Of a DNA stretch of 20,133 bases, positions 1-7,337 are shown piece by piece (within the stretch, counting starts at the first letter, position 1; every line of letters starts with the position of its first letter). The notes beneath the pieces are model-generated. The model worked only from the letters and a program-made list of their open reading frames with translations, ran no database searches and had not been told where the DNA came from. The stretch is from positions 1 through 20,133 of the IMG/VR virus record IMGVR_UViG_3300031578_003106; one strand, 5' to 3'. The position numbers were made by a program, and so were the translations under genes. This DNA is from a virus.

Positions 1-1070
1 TACTCATATTGCATCGCAGTCCAGGGACGTAAGATCCCTTGTTCAGTTGCCCACGATAGCATCATCTCGTATGCTTTTTGTGGGCCTCCTAACTCTAATA
101 CTACCTGCTTCCAATCCTTTTTAGAGAATTCTACTACTTGAGGGTGCTGTAGAGTATAGGATTGTGAGGATTTAGGATGCACTACAAAACCACACTGTAT
201 GGCCCCTTCTAATAATTCCGTGGTTAAATCGAATCCATTATCATTTAGTAAGTGAACATCTTTAATCTTTGGATGCTCTAACCGGGACTTTTTAAGTTTT
301 TCAATATTGATATTTACTTTTTGACCTAATCTAAGATCTCTATCTTTATCATCTTTAATTTGGCCGGTGGCTGCAAACTCACAACGTAAGGTAGAATAGA
401 ATTTAATTGCGTGGCCTCCTGCTGATTGTGATTGTTTCGCAAAGGCCATCGCACCTATTTTATTAATAGCATGGTTAATAAAGATCAGACAAATTTTACT
501 CTTGGCTACATCTTTCATTAACTTTTTCATGCCACCTCGAATAACTCTAGCGTCCTGACCTACTCGGGCTTCTTGCCCATATTCTTTTTTATCTTCGTGT
601 TCTGTTGTAACTCCTGTAATAGAGTCTACTACAGCCACGAAAGGCTTATTATACCCAGCATTTATTTTTCCTTGAATCGTTGAATCAAGCTGTCTAAAGA
701 TGCCTTCGACGGTATTTACCTCTCCAATCAGAAAATTAGTATCAATATCAACCCCGATCTGCTCGGCCCGCTCATCATCCCAAGCATATTCGGCATCAAT
801 ATACAAGCCGCCGCCGCCCATGCGTTGCGCTTGTGCAATCGCATGGAGGGCAGCGGTTGTTTTACCTGACCCTTCGAAGCCAAAATATTCAATAACTCTT
901 CCTGCTGGTAATCCGGGTCTACCAATAGAAAGATCTAATCTTGGTATTCCTGATGGAATACCATATGGAACACTTCCGTTTAGACTAATGTCCCCAGCCT
1001 TATGAATACTAGAATCTTTATCTTCTTTAGCAGATTTTTGTATTGTTTTATAGATAGCTTCAAAGGACAT
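1..1070 (-). CDS. recA: RecA/UvsX-like recombinase (3' part beyond window)
   Basis: ATP-dependent strand-exchange protein that coats ssDNA for recombination and recombination-dependent replication. The frame starts at ATG 1070 and stays open to base 1, so 356 codons are visible and the stop lies outside. Seen: Walker A GFEGSGKT at residues 64-71; the RecA-type strand IDAEYAWD near residue 97 that carries the catalytic Glu; a Walker B-like segment FVAVVDS; and SQSAGGHAIKFYST, matching the RecA L2/core region. The visible length is already about that of a bacterial RecA, so little is missing. It follows the HTH gene in the same frame, separated only by that gene's TAA and one codon, and has no strong ribosome-binding site, which suggests translational coupling. 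RecA and phage UvsX are hard to separate by eye; the family call itself is secure. Confidence 0.93.
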   Translation of the reverse strand, partial: MSFEAIYKTIQKSAKEDKDSSIHKAGDISLNGSVPYGIPSGIPRLDLSIGRPGLPAGRVIEYFGFEGSGKTTAALHAIAQAQRMGGGGLYIDAEYAWDDERAEQIGVDIDTNFLIGEVNTVEGIFRQLDSTIQGKINAGYNKPFVAVVDSITGVTTEHEDKKEYGQEARVGQDARVIRGGMKKLMKDVAKSKICLIFINHAINKIGAMAFAKQSQSAGGHAIKFYSTLRCEFAATGQIKDDKDRDLRLGQKVNINIEKLKKSRLEHPKIKDVHLLNDNGFDLTTELLEGAIQCGFVVHPKSSQSYTLQHPQVVEFSKKDWKQVVLELGGPQKAYEMMLSWATEQGILRPWTAMQYE

Positions 1071-1073
1071 TAA

Positions 1074-1406
1074 TTATGGCCTAAGAATTCTGAATTGTGT
1101 TTCTTCAACCTTCTCACAAGTAGCATAAGAGGAGTCTTCTGGTACATCAATGGGAACAACTACCTCAAAGGCACCTTCCCCAACTTTTGGTCTTGATGTA
1201 CCCTCTGTTACTGTGGCAATAGCTTCGCTAGCGGTAGTTTTATGTACCACCTTCTTCCTACGTCCCTTGGGTCGAACCGTTGCACCATGAGCGTGCAGGG
1301 CTCTAGATACTGTAGGAATACTGCAAGAGTATTCTTCAGCTAATTGCTTAAGAGTTGCGCCCGCTTCATACTTTTTAACTACTTCATCTAAATTAACGTT
1401 TTTCAT
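1074..1406 (-). CDS. small helix-turn-helix DNA-binding protein
   Basis: A 110-aa protein. Residues about 5-45 form a typical resolvase/transposase-style helix-turn-helix: a KKYEAGATLKQLAEEY helix, a turn, then SIPTVSRALHAHG as the likely recognition helix. A basic patch follows (RPKGRRKK, residues 46-53), then a linker rich in Thr and Ala, and a possible beta-rich tail (about 75-110). Such HTH units occur in phage regulators and homing-type proteins, so a role in DNA binding is reasonable but its target is unknown. The start is supported by AAGGA seven bases upstream of ATG 1406. It lies between the ssDNA-binding protein (4-base gap) and recA, so it may regulate this cluster or act with its neighbours at DNA. 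No catalytic domain is visible. Confidence 0.8.
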   Translation of the reverse strand: MKNVNLDEVVKKYEAGATLKQLAEEYSCSIPTVSRALHAHGATVRPKGRRKKVVHKTTASEAIATVTEGTSRPKVGEGAFEVVVPIDVPEDSSYATCEKVEETQFRILRP

Positions 1407-1409
1407 TTC

Positions 1410-2222
1410 TTATCCTTCCACCGGAATGGGAGGAGCCGGGATATCTGTATTCTCCGACTCGATAGGTGCCTGTGGGGCTACTTCGTCACTCTTAACAATA
1501 TTTTGGAATTCTGGTGTACTATTCGGGTTTTCGTCATAAGCATTATCTAATTCAGTCTTGAAAATCTCAAGATACTCCTGCATTTCTTCATAGCTGGCTG
1601 GAGTAAACGTAACGTCTAAATCATGAGGAACAAGCGATCTGCCATACCCATTTGTATCTAAGTAATCAAGAATACTACGAGACTGTTGATTAGGGACACC
1701 CTTGACCGTGTACTCAGTGTCCATTCGACCCTGACCCGTTCTGGTAATACGAAGATCATAACCTTTTTCAAGATTAGTAATATCTCCCCATCCACCGGCA
1801 TGATCTTGATCGTGGTCTAGAATCTGGCGAAAGGTTTTAACCCCACACTTTAGAATCTTAACACAGTTATCAATTTTAGGGGCTCCATCTGGAGTATCCT
1901 TAACTACAACATTGAAGAGATAAGATCTACGAGGACGGAATTCCCGTGCTCTCTTAATATTCTCTTCACCCTTTAATTCATATAGCCGACGACCCTCTTC
2001 CTCAAAAGGACAAGGATCTCCATTAGTGGCCGGACTTACGATGGGCTTCTTCTTCCCATCAACAGTTAACCAAACCTCTTTAACCTCACGGAACCATCTC
2101 CCTCTATCGGAATATGCAGGAAGAACGCGAAGGTGCGTTGCACCCTTTTTCAAAAAGATAAAATCTTTCTGATCCTCTTCGATTGGCTTATTAGTGTGAA
2201 AACCTGATGTTTCTACTGGCAT
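1410..2222 (-). CDS. gp32-like single-stranded DNA-binding protein
   Basis: A 270-aa protein that coats ssDNA at the fork and in recombination. Residues about 22-35 (FIFLKKGATHLRVLPAY) begin the OB-fold-like core. DPCPF near residue 69, the basic and aromatic stretch RPRRSYLFNVVVKD near 96-109, VKILKCGVKTFRQILD near 121-136 and GGWGDITNLEKGYDLRI near 143-159 follow the pattern of T4 gp32-like proteins. The C-terminus (about 225-270) is acidic and Pro-rich, as expected for the tail that binds partner proteins. The full gp32 zinc ligand set is not visible: only C71, C120 and C126 are present. A strong ribosome-binding site (AAGGAG, 5-base spacer) fixes the start and predicts high expression. 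It sits between a UvsY-like gene and HTH-recA, which suits a recombination cluster. Confidence 0.85.
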   Translation of the reverse strand: MPVETSGFHTNKPIEEDQKDFIFLKKGATHLRVLPAYSDRGRWFREVKEVWLTVDGKKKPIVSPATNGDPCPFEEEGRRLYELKGEENIKRAREFRPRRSYLFNVVVKDTPDGAPKIDNCVKILKCGVKTFRQILDHDQDHAGGWGDITNLEKGYDLRITRTGQGRMDTEYTVKGVPNQQSRSILDYLDTNGYGRSLVPHDLDVTFTPASYEEMQEYLEIFKTELDNAYDENPNSTPEFQNIVKSDEVAPQAPIESENTDIPAPPIPVEG

Positions 2223-2227
2223 TGTAT

Positions 2228-2233
2228 CTCCTT
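2228..2233 (-). promoter_or_regulatory. strong ribosome-binding site of the SSB gene
   Basis: Read on the minus strand this is AAGGAG, five bases before ATG 2222. It is among the best Shine-Dalgarno matches in the window. Together with the 43-base gap upstream, it is consistent with high, independent translation of the ssDNA-binding protein. Confidence 0.8.
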
Positions 2234-2265
2234 ATTATCTGTTTTTATTTATTACAAATCAACTG

Positions 2266-2703
2266 TTAATATCCGCCACCTGTCTTAGCAATTTCTGTTC
2301 TTTGCTTATAGGCGAGTGCAATTAAACAATCAACTTTCTTTTGTTGTGATCGAAATAAATTTTCAATTTTCTGAAAATCTCTTTCTGCTTGTATCTGTAA
2401 TTGTATTTTATTTTGTCGTATTTCGTTACATATTACCTGTTCTTTAATTCCTCCTTCTGTTATCTTGGCCTTCTCAGAATAGGCAACGGACCTAATTCCC
2501 ATAGAAAGCTCAGCGTCGGTTTTTTCAACAGCGGCCTTTGCGTTAGCCGCTTGGGCCTTCAAATCAGACGCTAGATTCCCGTAGAATGCAAGATCTCGGC
2601 CAGCCCGGCACAACTCACCGTCTACATCATCTTCGTTGAGCACAAACGATTCTAGGTCGGTCTGAATCGTCTCTCCGTTGAGTATTACTTGGACTTCTGA
2701 CAT
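2266..2703 (-). CDS. helical protein, candidate UvsY-like recombination mediator
   Basis: A 145-aa, almost wholly helical protein with long amphipathic stretches: about 35-75 (AFYGNLASDLKAQAANAKAA and on) and about 80-140. The second part has the pattern ITEGGIKEQV, then an 'A-E-R-D-F' helix, then KKVDCLIALAYKQRTE. I recognise this 'K-x-T-E-x-x-I ... K-x-x-L-x-x-L-A-x-x-x-R-x-E' layout from small phage proteins annotated as recombination mediator or UvsY-like. T4 UvsY (137 aa) has the same size, helical content and helix order and loads UvsX onto gp32-coated ssDNA. The position between polymerase and SSB, with recA downstream, fits that role. Identity at residue level is weak, so the function is inference. 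AAGGA about nine bases before ATG 2703 supports the start. Confidence 0.5.
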   Translation of the reverse strand: MSEVQVILNGETIQTDLESFVLNEDDVDGELCRAGRDLAFYGNLASDLKAQAANAKAAVEKTDAELSMGIRSVAYSEKAKITEGGIKEQVICNEIRQNKIQLQIQAERDFQKIENLFRSQQKKVDCLIALAYKQRTEIAKTGGGY

Positions 2704-2715
2704 GAATTTAATCCT

Positions 2716-3177
2716 TTACGGTAATATGGCTCCCAGAATCTCACCCACTAACTTAAATGGAAAAAGAACAACAGCTCTTGTAGTTTTCCATACTTCGTGT
2801 TCAGTTACTTTCTCTGCAAACGAAGGATCTTCATTACGGTCAAGGTTAACAATTTCAAGAGCGATTTGTCTTTCGGCTACTGCAAGATTAGCATCCTTAG
2901 CAACTTCATATTGCATTTGAAGACGACAAATCTCAGCCATTTGTACAACAGACCCTCCAAATCCTGCTCCACCGCCCTGCACGGCTCTAGAACACGCTTC
3001 TCCTATTCCGATAGATAGATATGTCGCAGCGCCACCATCGTTGTCTTCTCGATTATCTACATTTACATTAGTATTACTACTATTATCAACATCACTATTA
3101 TCGTTATTGTTATCACCAGCCATCGCGATTAATGGGAGAAGTAAGATTACTCCTGCGATCCCCAGATTATTTTTCAT
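2716..3177 (-). CDS. exported protein with signal peptide and Asp/Asn-rich linker
   Basis: A 153-aa protein of unknown function. The N-terminus is a classic signal peptide: MKNN, then a hydrophobic core (LGIAGVILLLPLIA), then a likely signal peptidase I site after AMA near residue 20. Residues about 22-48 are a low-complexity Asp/Asn stretch, probably a flexible linker. A Gly-rich, partly helical part follows (YLSIGIGEACSRAVQGGG, then QMQYEVAKDANLAVAERQI), and a hydrophobic tail (VVLFPFKLVGEILGAILP) that could touch or insert in a membrane. C62 and C84 could pair. It overlaps the polymerase stop as ATGA, so it is coupled to polymerase translation, an unexpected place for an exported protein. 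Lysis, superinfection exclusion or envelope modification are possible; none is shown. Confidence 0.75.
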   Translation of the reverse strand: MKNNLGIAGVILLLPLIAMAGDNNNDNSDVDNSSNTNVNVDNREDNDGGAATYLSIGIGEACSRAVQGGGAGFGGSVVQMAEICRLQMQYEVAKDANLAVAERQIALEIVNLDRNEDPSFAEKVTEHEVWKTTRAVVLFPFKLVGEILGAILP

Positions 3178-5786
3178 GTTCTCAAAATATCCTTAGGTTT
3201 TTTACTATCGGATTCTGCTTCACTCCACGTTTCCCCTATTCCGATTGCACAGGGGAATGAGTAATCTTGTAATTCTTTTATAGGTCTGGTCGCGGCTTTA
3301 TAGATCATCTGTACGAACCAATCCACATATTTATCATCTACTTCCCAAGCCGCAGAGTCGTGAACTGTATTCACTAAAAATATATCACTTTCCGAGATTC
3401 CTTGGGTTCTCCAATTTTCAATCCAAGTATGTATTAGATTGATTGTTCGACAAGTAATCCCGCTGGCTGTACTCTGAATAGAGAAGTTTTTAACTTCTCG
3501 TTCGGCTGCCTTGCGTTTATATTCTTCTTTTTCAAGTAACGCAATACCCATTCGACGTTCGCGACCGTATGGTGTAGCAAAAACTCCGTCGTTTTGTTTT
3601 GCATATTCAGGCACCATATCTAAATAAGAAGTTAAATTAGGGAATTTAAGTCGGAAATTCCTCATTCCCTTATTAAAAATGGCCCAAGTCAGTGGCCTAA
3701 CAATTCCATTCCTATCTTCCCATTCACCCTTCTTAATTAAATCATGGCCTTCTGATCCATAAGCAAGACCGAAATTAACCGCTTTACCTAATTGCCTATT
3801 CTTATCACTTACTTGGTCTAAGTTTAATCCAAGCATGACCGCTGCGGTCGCTGTATGAATATCAATACCATCTGCGAATAATCGTAAGAGTTCCTTATCT
3901 TCGGATAAAATAGCCAAGACACGTAATTCCACTTGACTATAGTCAAAATAAACTAATTTTTTACCTAAAGGAACCGCGAAGGCATCTCGTAAATTTGCTC
4001 GCCCTGCGGCTGTTCGTTTCTTATCACTATTAGGAAGCTGATGGTAGATACGACAGGATAGCCGCCCCGATTCAGTTCCGTGAATCAACCAACTATAGCG
4101 CACTCTATTAAGCGTGTCAACATCGGCAGAAATATTTTCTAAATAGGTTCCTAAGATCTTGATAACATTACGAAATTCTAAAATCTTCTTAGCGAATGGT
4201 ACCTTATCGGCAATAGCAAGTAATACTTCTTTTCCTGTACTGTATCCGGTTGCCTTTTTAGGATCTAGAATCTTATTTTTGTGCCCCATTTGAATGAGAG
4301 CTTCTTTCACATTCGTAGGGCTACTTGGATTAAACGTCGGCCAAGTAAGATTTTGTAGCTCCACTAGCAGTCTCTCTTTATCCGACGTATAATCTTTATG
4401 TAAGATTTTTAGTGTGTCTTTTCGAATATAGTGACCGTGCCATTCAGCATCGGCTAGTGTATGGATTAGAGGCTCTGTTTCTTCTTGATAAAGTTTCCAT
4501 AAATGAGGCTTAGCAAGAAGCTGATTGTAATATAATTTAGTTAACTTCCAACAACACTCCGCGTCATTCGCGGCATAAGGCCATAAGATATTATCTGGGA
4601 TATAATCATATGTTTTTCGTAATTTCGTTCCCCGGCCAACTATCTCATGTAATTTAGAACTATAGTCACCAACCCCAAATTCAATATCCGCTAAGTATTC
4701 TAAACCATGAGGTTTTTGTTCACTTAGAATGTGGTGCATAAGCATTGAATCAAATATAAATCCTTTTACTTTGATTCCGGTATGCTTACGAACAGTATTG
4801 AGGTCATATTTTGCGTTATGTGCAGCCTTAGAAATAGTAGGATCTTTAAATACATTCTTGAGAATTTTTATAACAGATGCTTGATCCTCAGGGCCCCAAT
4901 ATTTTTTTAACTTCCAATCCAGCCCGTCCGGGTCGTGCTGATAGATAGGAACAATAGCTGTATTGGGTTCATCCCCAGGTGGCCCCCAACAAAAACTAAA
5001 GCAAGTTAAAGGCTCCCTATCCCAGGGTAAGGATCGAGACTCAGTATCAAATGCAAAAAACTTATCTAATTTTAATTTCTCTGCAATCTGTCTAACATCC
5101 TCTACTGATTTAGCCAGTATATAACTGGCTTTATAATCTTCAACTTCTGCTTTCCCAGTGGTTATTAACTTTAGCGCCGTCCGATAATCATCTATAGCTC
5201 TTTGTTCTATTTGAGGATTTGTATTGTGCTTAAAGAACCCAGGGTCATAGGAAGGAATTACCCAATACGATTGCCCGGATTTATTATCTGGTAGGGGGAG
5301 ATTAAAATGCTTTCCACGTATAGTGTTGATACCTCCCTTGTTGTGGAGGTTGAATAAACGCAAAACGCCCGAGCCCAAAGTCATTATAACTTTAGGTCGG
5401 GCGAGTTCTATTTCATCATATATATGTGGGAGACAAGCCTTGATTTCTTGAACCGTCGGCTTGCGCTTGGAAAAGCACTTATTTAAATAAGTAACGTAAA
5501 CCTTGTCGCGAGAGAACCCTGCTTTTTTAGCAAAGTCTAAAATCTTTTCAAAGTTACTATCAAAACCAATATGGCCCTTTAAATCATCATACCTATTGGG
5601 CCGGTCAACAACAATAAACAGATCATAATCATGATCTAGATCATTATCTGCATAGGGCTGTCTGCGTTCTCTAGAAATTTCAATCGAATTCAGGGACTTC
5701 CCTTTGATTTGGACTTGAGAACAATCAAATGCTAATTTGCATCCTGGGGTTCCTCCTTCTTCCGATCTACATGGAACTGTTGGCAT
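3174..5786 (-). CDS. polA: family A DNA polymerase with UDG-like N-terminal domain
   Basis: Replicative DNA polymerase, 870 aa. Residues about 55-205 resemble a family 4-type uracil-DNA glycosylase fold (VYVTYLNKCFSKRKPT at 97-111; IKACLPHIYDEIELARPKVI at 115-134), with cysteines C104 and C118 placed like iron-sulfur ligands and C6, C16 and C22 near the N-terminus. The usual glycosylase catalytic motifs are degenerate (VDRPN, IPSYDPG), so it may be structural. A DEDDy 3'-5' exonuclease follows: D247 and E249 (DTES), D328 (NAKYD), Y404 and D408 (YAAND). Polymerase motifs: A, D615 (YFDYSQVELR); B, R664, K668 and F672 (RQLGKAVNFGLAYG); C, H809 and D810 (TVHDS, with Ser where Pol I has Glu). No 5' nuclease domain is present. 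It starts 6 bases after the previous stop. Confidence 0.96.
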   Translation of the reverse strand: MPTVPCRSEEGGTPGCKLAFDCSQVQIKGKSLNSIEISRERRQPYADNDLDHDYDLFIVVDRPNRYDDLKGHIGFDSNFEKILDFAKKAGFSRDKVYVTYLNKCFSKRKPTVQEIKACLPHIYDEIELARPKVIMTLGSGVLRLFNLHNKGGINTIRGKHFNLPLPDNKSGQSYWVIPSYDPGFFKHNTNPQIEQRAIDDYRTALKLITTGKAEVEDYKASYILAKSVEDVRQIAEKLKLDKFFAFDTESRSLPWDREPLTCFSFCWGPPGDEPNTAIVPIYQHDPDGLDWKLKKYWGPEDQASVIKILKNVFKDPTISKAAHNAKYDLNTVRKHTGIKVKGFIFDSMLMHHILSEQKPHGLEYLADIEFGVGDYSSKLHEIVGRGTKLRKTYDYIPDNILWPYAANDAECCWKLTKLYYNQLLAKPHLWKLYQEETEPLIHTLADAEWHGHYIRKDTLKILHKDYTSDKERLLVELQNLTWPTFNPSSPTNVKEALIQMGHKNKILDPKKATGYSTGKEVLLAIADKVPFAKKILEFRNVIKILGTYLENISADVDTLNRVRYSWLIHGTESGRLSCRIYHQLPNSDKKRTAAGRANLRDAFAVPLGKKLVYFDYSQVELRVLAILSEDKELLRLFADGIDIHTATAAVMLGLNLDQVSDKNRQLGKAVNFGLAYGSEGHDLIKKGEWEDRNGIVRPLTWAIFNKGMRNFRLKFPNLTSYLDMVPEYAKQNDGVFATPYGRERRMGIALLEKEEYKRKAAEREVKNFSIQSTASGITCRTINLIHTWIENWRTQGISESDIFLVNTVHDSAAWEVDDKYVDWFVQMIYKAATRPIKELQDYSFPCAIGIGETWSEAESDSKKPKDILRT
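4092..4120 (-). promoter_or_regulatory. sigma-70-like promoter match inside polA (weakly supported)
   Basis: Read on the minus strand: TTGACA (4115-4120), a 17-base spacer, then TATAGT (4092-4097). The match is good, but the bases also encode ordinary polymerase residues around V556-W566, so it may be chance. If active it would transcribe the exported protein, UvsY-like, SSB, HTH and recA genes. Confidence 0.3.
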
Positions 5787-5792
5787 TATTTT

Positions 5793-6023
5793 CTATCCGT
5801 TTCCTCTTTCTTGTAATACTTTTAATGTAATAAATCTTTCTACTACTTTTTCTGGTACTAATTCAGAACAATCAGCACAAACTGAGTTAAGCTTTCTAAA
5901 TATTATTGAGGCAGCAGGGGAATAGGAACCTTGTCTCCCACCACATCCATCATGTCTTAACCATAGACTCCCATCATATATTTGAATAAAAAAATCATCG
6001 ACTCTATAAATAATTTTACGCAT
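5793..6023 (-). CDS. small CxxC family protein, copy 1
   Basis: A 76-aa protein of unknown function and a member of the dispersed small family of this window. It has an N-terminal beta-like part (MRKIIYRVDDFFIQIY), WLRHDGCGG carrying H24 and C27, and then C49-A-D-C52 followed by P58 and the helix EKVVERFITLKVL. The H/C plus CxxC set could bind one zinc ion. It begins 8 bases inside the end of the primase gene and ends 6 bases before polA, so it is cotranscribed with both. The shared pattern with seven other genes, together with its place in a tightly packed operon, is the main support that it is real. Divergence from the other copies is strong, so membership is inferred from pattern rather than high identity. 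Confidence 0.7.
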   Translation of the reverse strand: MRKIIYRVDDFFIQIYDGSLWLRHDGCGGRQGSYSPAASIIFRKLNSVCADCSELVPEKVVERFITLKVLQERGNG

Positions 6024-6861
6024 AAATTAATTCTTTTATTTCTTTTTTAGAGTAATTATCAGGTTGCCCTTTGATTATAATTTCTTGTGCTGGAATACCA
6101 AGTGCTTGTAAGGTTCTAGTTGGTCTAGTATAGTTAGCCCCTTCGTCCCAAAGTATATTCACTTTTTTACACTTTGATCTAAGTATTTGTTTACATTGTT
6201 TATTACTTAAGTAGCTTCCAAAGTTCGTTGTTATTTGTAAATCTTTAAGCCATATAGCATTGAATGTATTTTCAACTAATGTCAGGGTATCCCATTGTGA
6301 TGCTATATCCCAATTAAATAGAAAGTCAGTAGTCTTTACTCCATGACAATATCTATATCTTTTAGCACTCCCCTTAGTAAATCCATTTTCAGCAGGTTCG
6401 GAGCGATCCACGAATCGTCTCACATAGTTTAGCAGAGTTCCACCTTCGTGTACAGGGATTACTATACTGATATCATCAGCCTGAATATCAAACTCAGCAA
6501 TATCTGAAAGTTCTACACCTCTATTAAGAAGACAATCTATTGCCCAAGTATCATTTCTTTCTAGAATAGACCAACACCCTTTAGGTATTGCCACCTCAAC
6601 TGGCCCTTTAGCTTTTGCATTATCAATAGAAGGAATATATCCAGCCATCTCTGGACTGTAACCGATGAGATAGATAAGATCATCAAGTGAGGGTTTCTTA
6701 TGACACTTAGCCTTGTGGCAATATCCTACATTCTTATCAATATTGAAATAGAAATTATCGTATCCACAATAAGGGCAGGGGAACCTCAATTCATTATGGC
6801 TACTATTACTTACTGCAAAATTACCAAGGAGCCAGTGGACTATATCCTTTTTATTTATCAT
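6016..6861 (-). CDS. DNA primase (zinc finger plus TOPRIM)
   Basis: A 281-aa primase that would make RNA primers for the lagging strand together with the DnaB-like helicase. An N-terminal zinc-binding domain is seen: C29-P-Y-C32 and YC48-HKAKC53. The TOPRIM core has its glutamate in LTLVE (E197) and its acidic motif in NILWDEG (D239), with a likely third element near the KGQPDNYSKKE stretch (264-274). The length is short compared with bacterial DnaG (about 580 aa) and near that of phage primases without a fused helicase. The helicase is encoded separately at 9504-10928. The start overlaps the end of the 65-aa gene upstream by 11 bases, with only a weak ribosome-binding site, suggesting coupling. 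The family call is firm from the two domains in order. Confidence 0.88.
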   Translation of the reverse strand: MINKKDIVHWLLGNFAVSNSSHNELRFPCPYCGYDNFYFNIDKNVGYCHKAKCHKKPSLDDLIYLIGYSPEMAGYIPSIDNAKAKGPVEVAIPKGCWSILERNDTWAIDCLLNRGVELSDIAEFDIQADDISIVIPVHEGGTLLNYVRRFVDRSEPAENGFTKGSAKRYRYCHGVKTTDFLFNWDIASQWDTLTLVENTFNAIWLKDLQITTNFGSYLSNKQCKQILRSKCKKVNILWDEGANYTRPTRTLQALGIPAQEIIIKGQPDNYSKKEIKELIYA

Positions 6862-7048
6862 CTCGACTCATTCGTTTAACGTGTGCTATAACTTGAGTAC
6901 GGTGAATCCAATCAGGGCCCGGATCAGAAAGAGCGCCATCAATCATTCGTTTAATATGCCCACATACTCTCTCGAAATTGGAGGTACCTTCGGGATCAGA
7001 ACATAGTCTATTACTAGATACTTCTTTACGAATTTGTGCTAGTGTCAT
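6851..7048 (-). CDS. small hypothetical protein before primase
   Basis: A 65-aa protein that I do not recognise. It is polar and probably mostly helical: MTLAQIRKEVSS, then FERVCGHIKRMIDGAL, then DWIHRTQVIAHVKRMSRDDK. The two lysine/arginine-methionine segments (HIKRMIDG and HVKRMSRD) look alike and may mark an internal repeat. It overlaps the SH3-like gene upstream by 23 bases and primase by 11 bases, so the three are translated together. AGAGG about ten bases upstream of ATG 7048 supports the start. A role with primase is only suggested by position. Confidence 0.6.
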   Translation of the reverse strand: MTLAQIRKEVSSNRLCSDPEGTSNFERVCGHIKRMIDGALSDPGPDWIHRTQVIAHVKRMSRDDK

Positions 7049-7325
7049 TTTCTTTAGCCTCTACTACTTTCTTTTCAATTATAGCATCCATAGGGTCAGC
7101 TTCTAATTCTTCCCATATCCATTTTATTTCAGTTTTACCTCCATGCCCATGAACATTAATAGCATTCTTAATACTTCCATAAATATTAGTGCTACCATTT
7201 TTACCTAACCAACGTATAATACATGTACCGTCGCTGGATTCAAAGACTTCAGCTATTTCAGATCCTTTACCAGAGACACCATGTACATCTTCGTGTCGTA
7301 CTATTGTACCTACTCTTATACTCAT
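7026..7325 (-). CDS. small beta-rich (SH3/KOW-like) protein
   Basis: A 99-aa protein of unknown function. The first 65 residues look like a small beta barrel: MSIRVGTIVRHEDVHG, alternating charged and hydrophobic residues with Gly turns, then TCIIRWLGKNGS. The tail (about 73-99) is acidic and probably disordered. The start MS-x-[R/K]-[V/I]-GTI and the later [I]-x-WL-x-GK recur in the 55-aa product of 9330-9497, so the two may be related. KOW or SH3-like folds often bind nucleic acid or protein, but nothing here proves that. AGGT lies upstream of ATG 7325 at a long spacing. It overlaps the next gene by 23 bases. Confidence 0.6.
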   Translation of the reverse strand: MSIRVGTIVRHEDVHGVSGKGSEIAEVFESSDGTCIIRWLGKNGSTNIYGSIKNAINVHGHGGKTEIKWIWEELEADPMDAIIEKKVVEAKENDTSTNS

Positions 7326-7337
7326 TTAACTTTTTAC

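Noticed and set aside
700-1005. 101-codon plus-strand frame
   Set aside because: It lies opposite the RecA Walker A region, which is certain, so it is a shadow.
2246-2254. TAATAAATA resembling a T4 late promoter upstream of the SSB gene
   Set aside because: Not the full TATAAATA, the region is AT-rich, and the phage has a sigma-70-type factor rather than a visible T4 late system.
5631-5644. 14-base palindrome ATGATCTAGATCAT in the polymerase gene
   Set aside because: It has no loop, encodes an ordinary Asp-rich stretch and is of a length that AT-rich DNA gives by chance.
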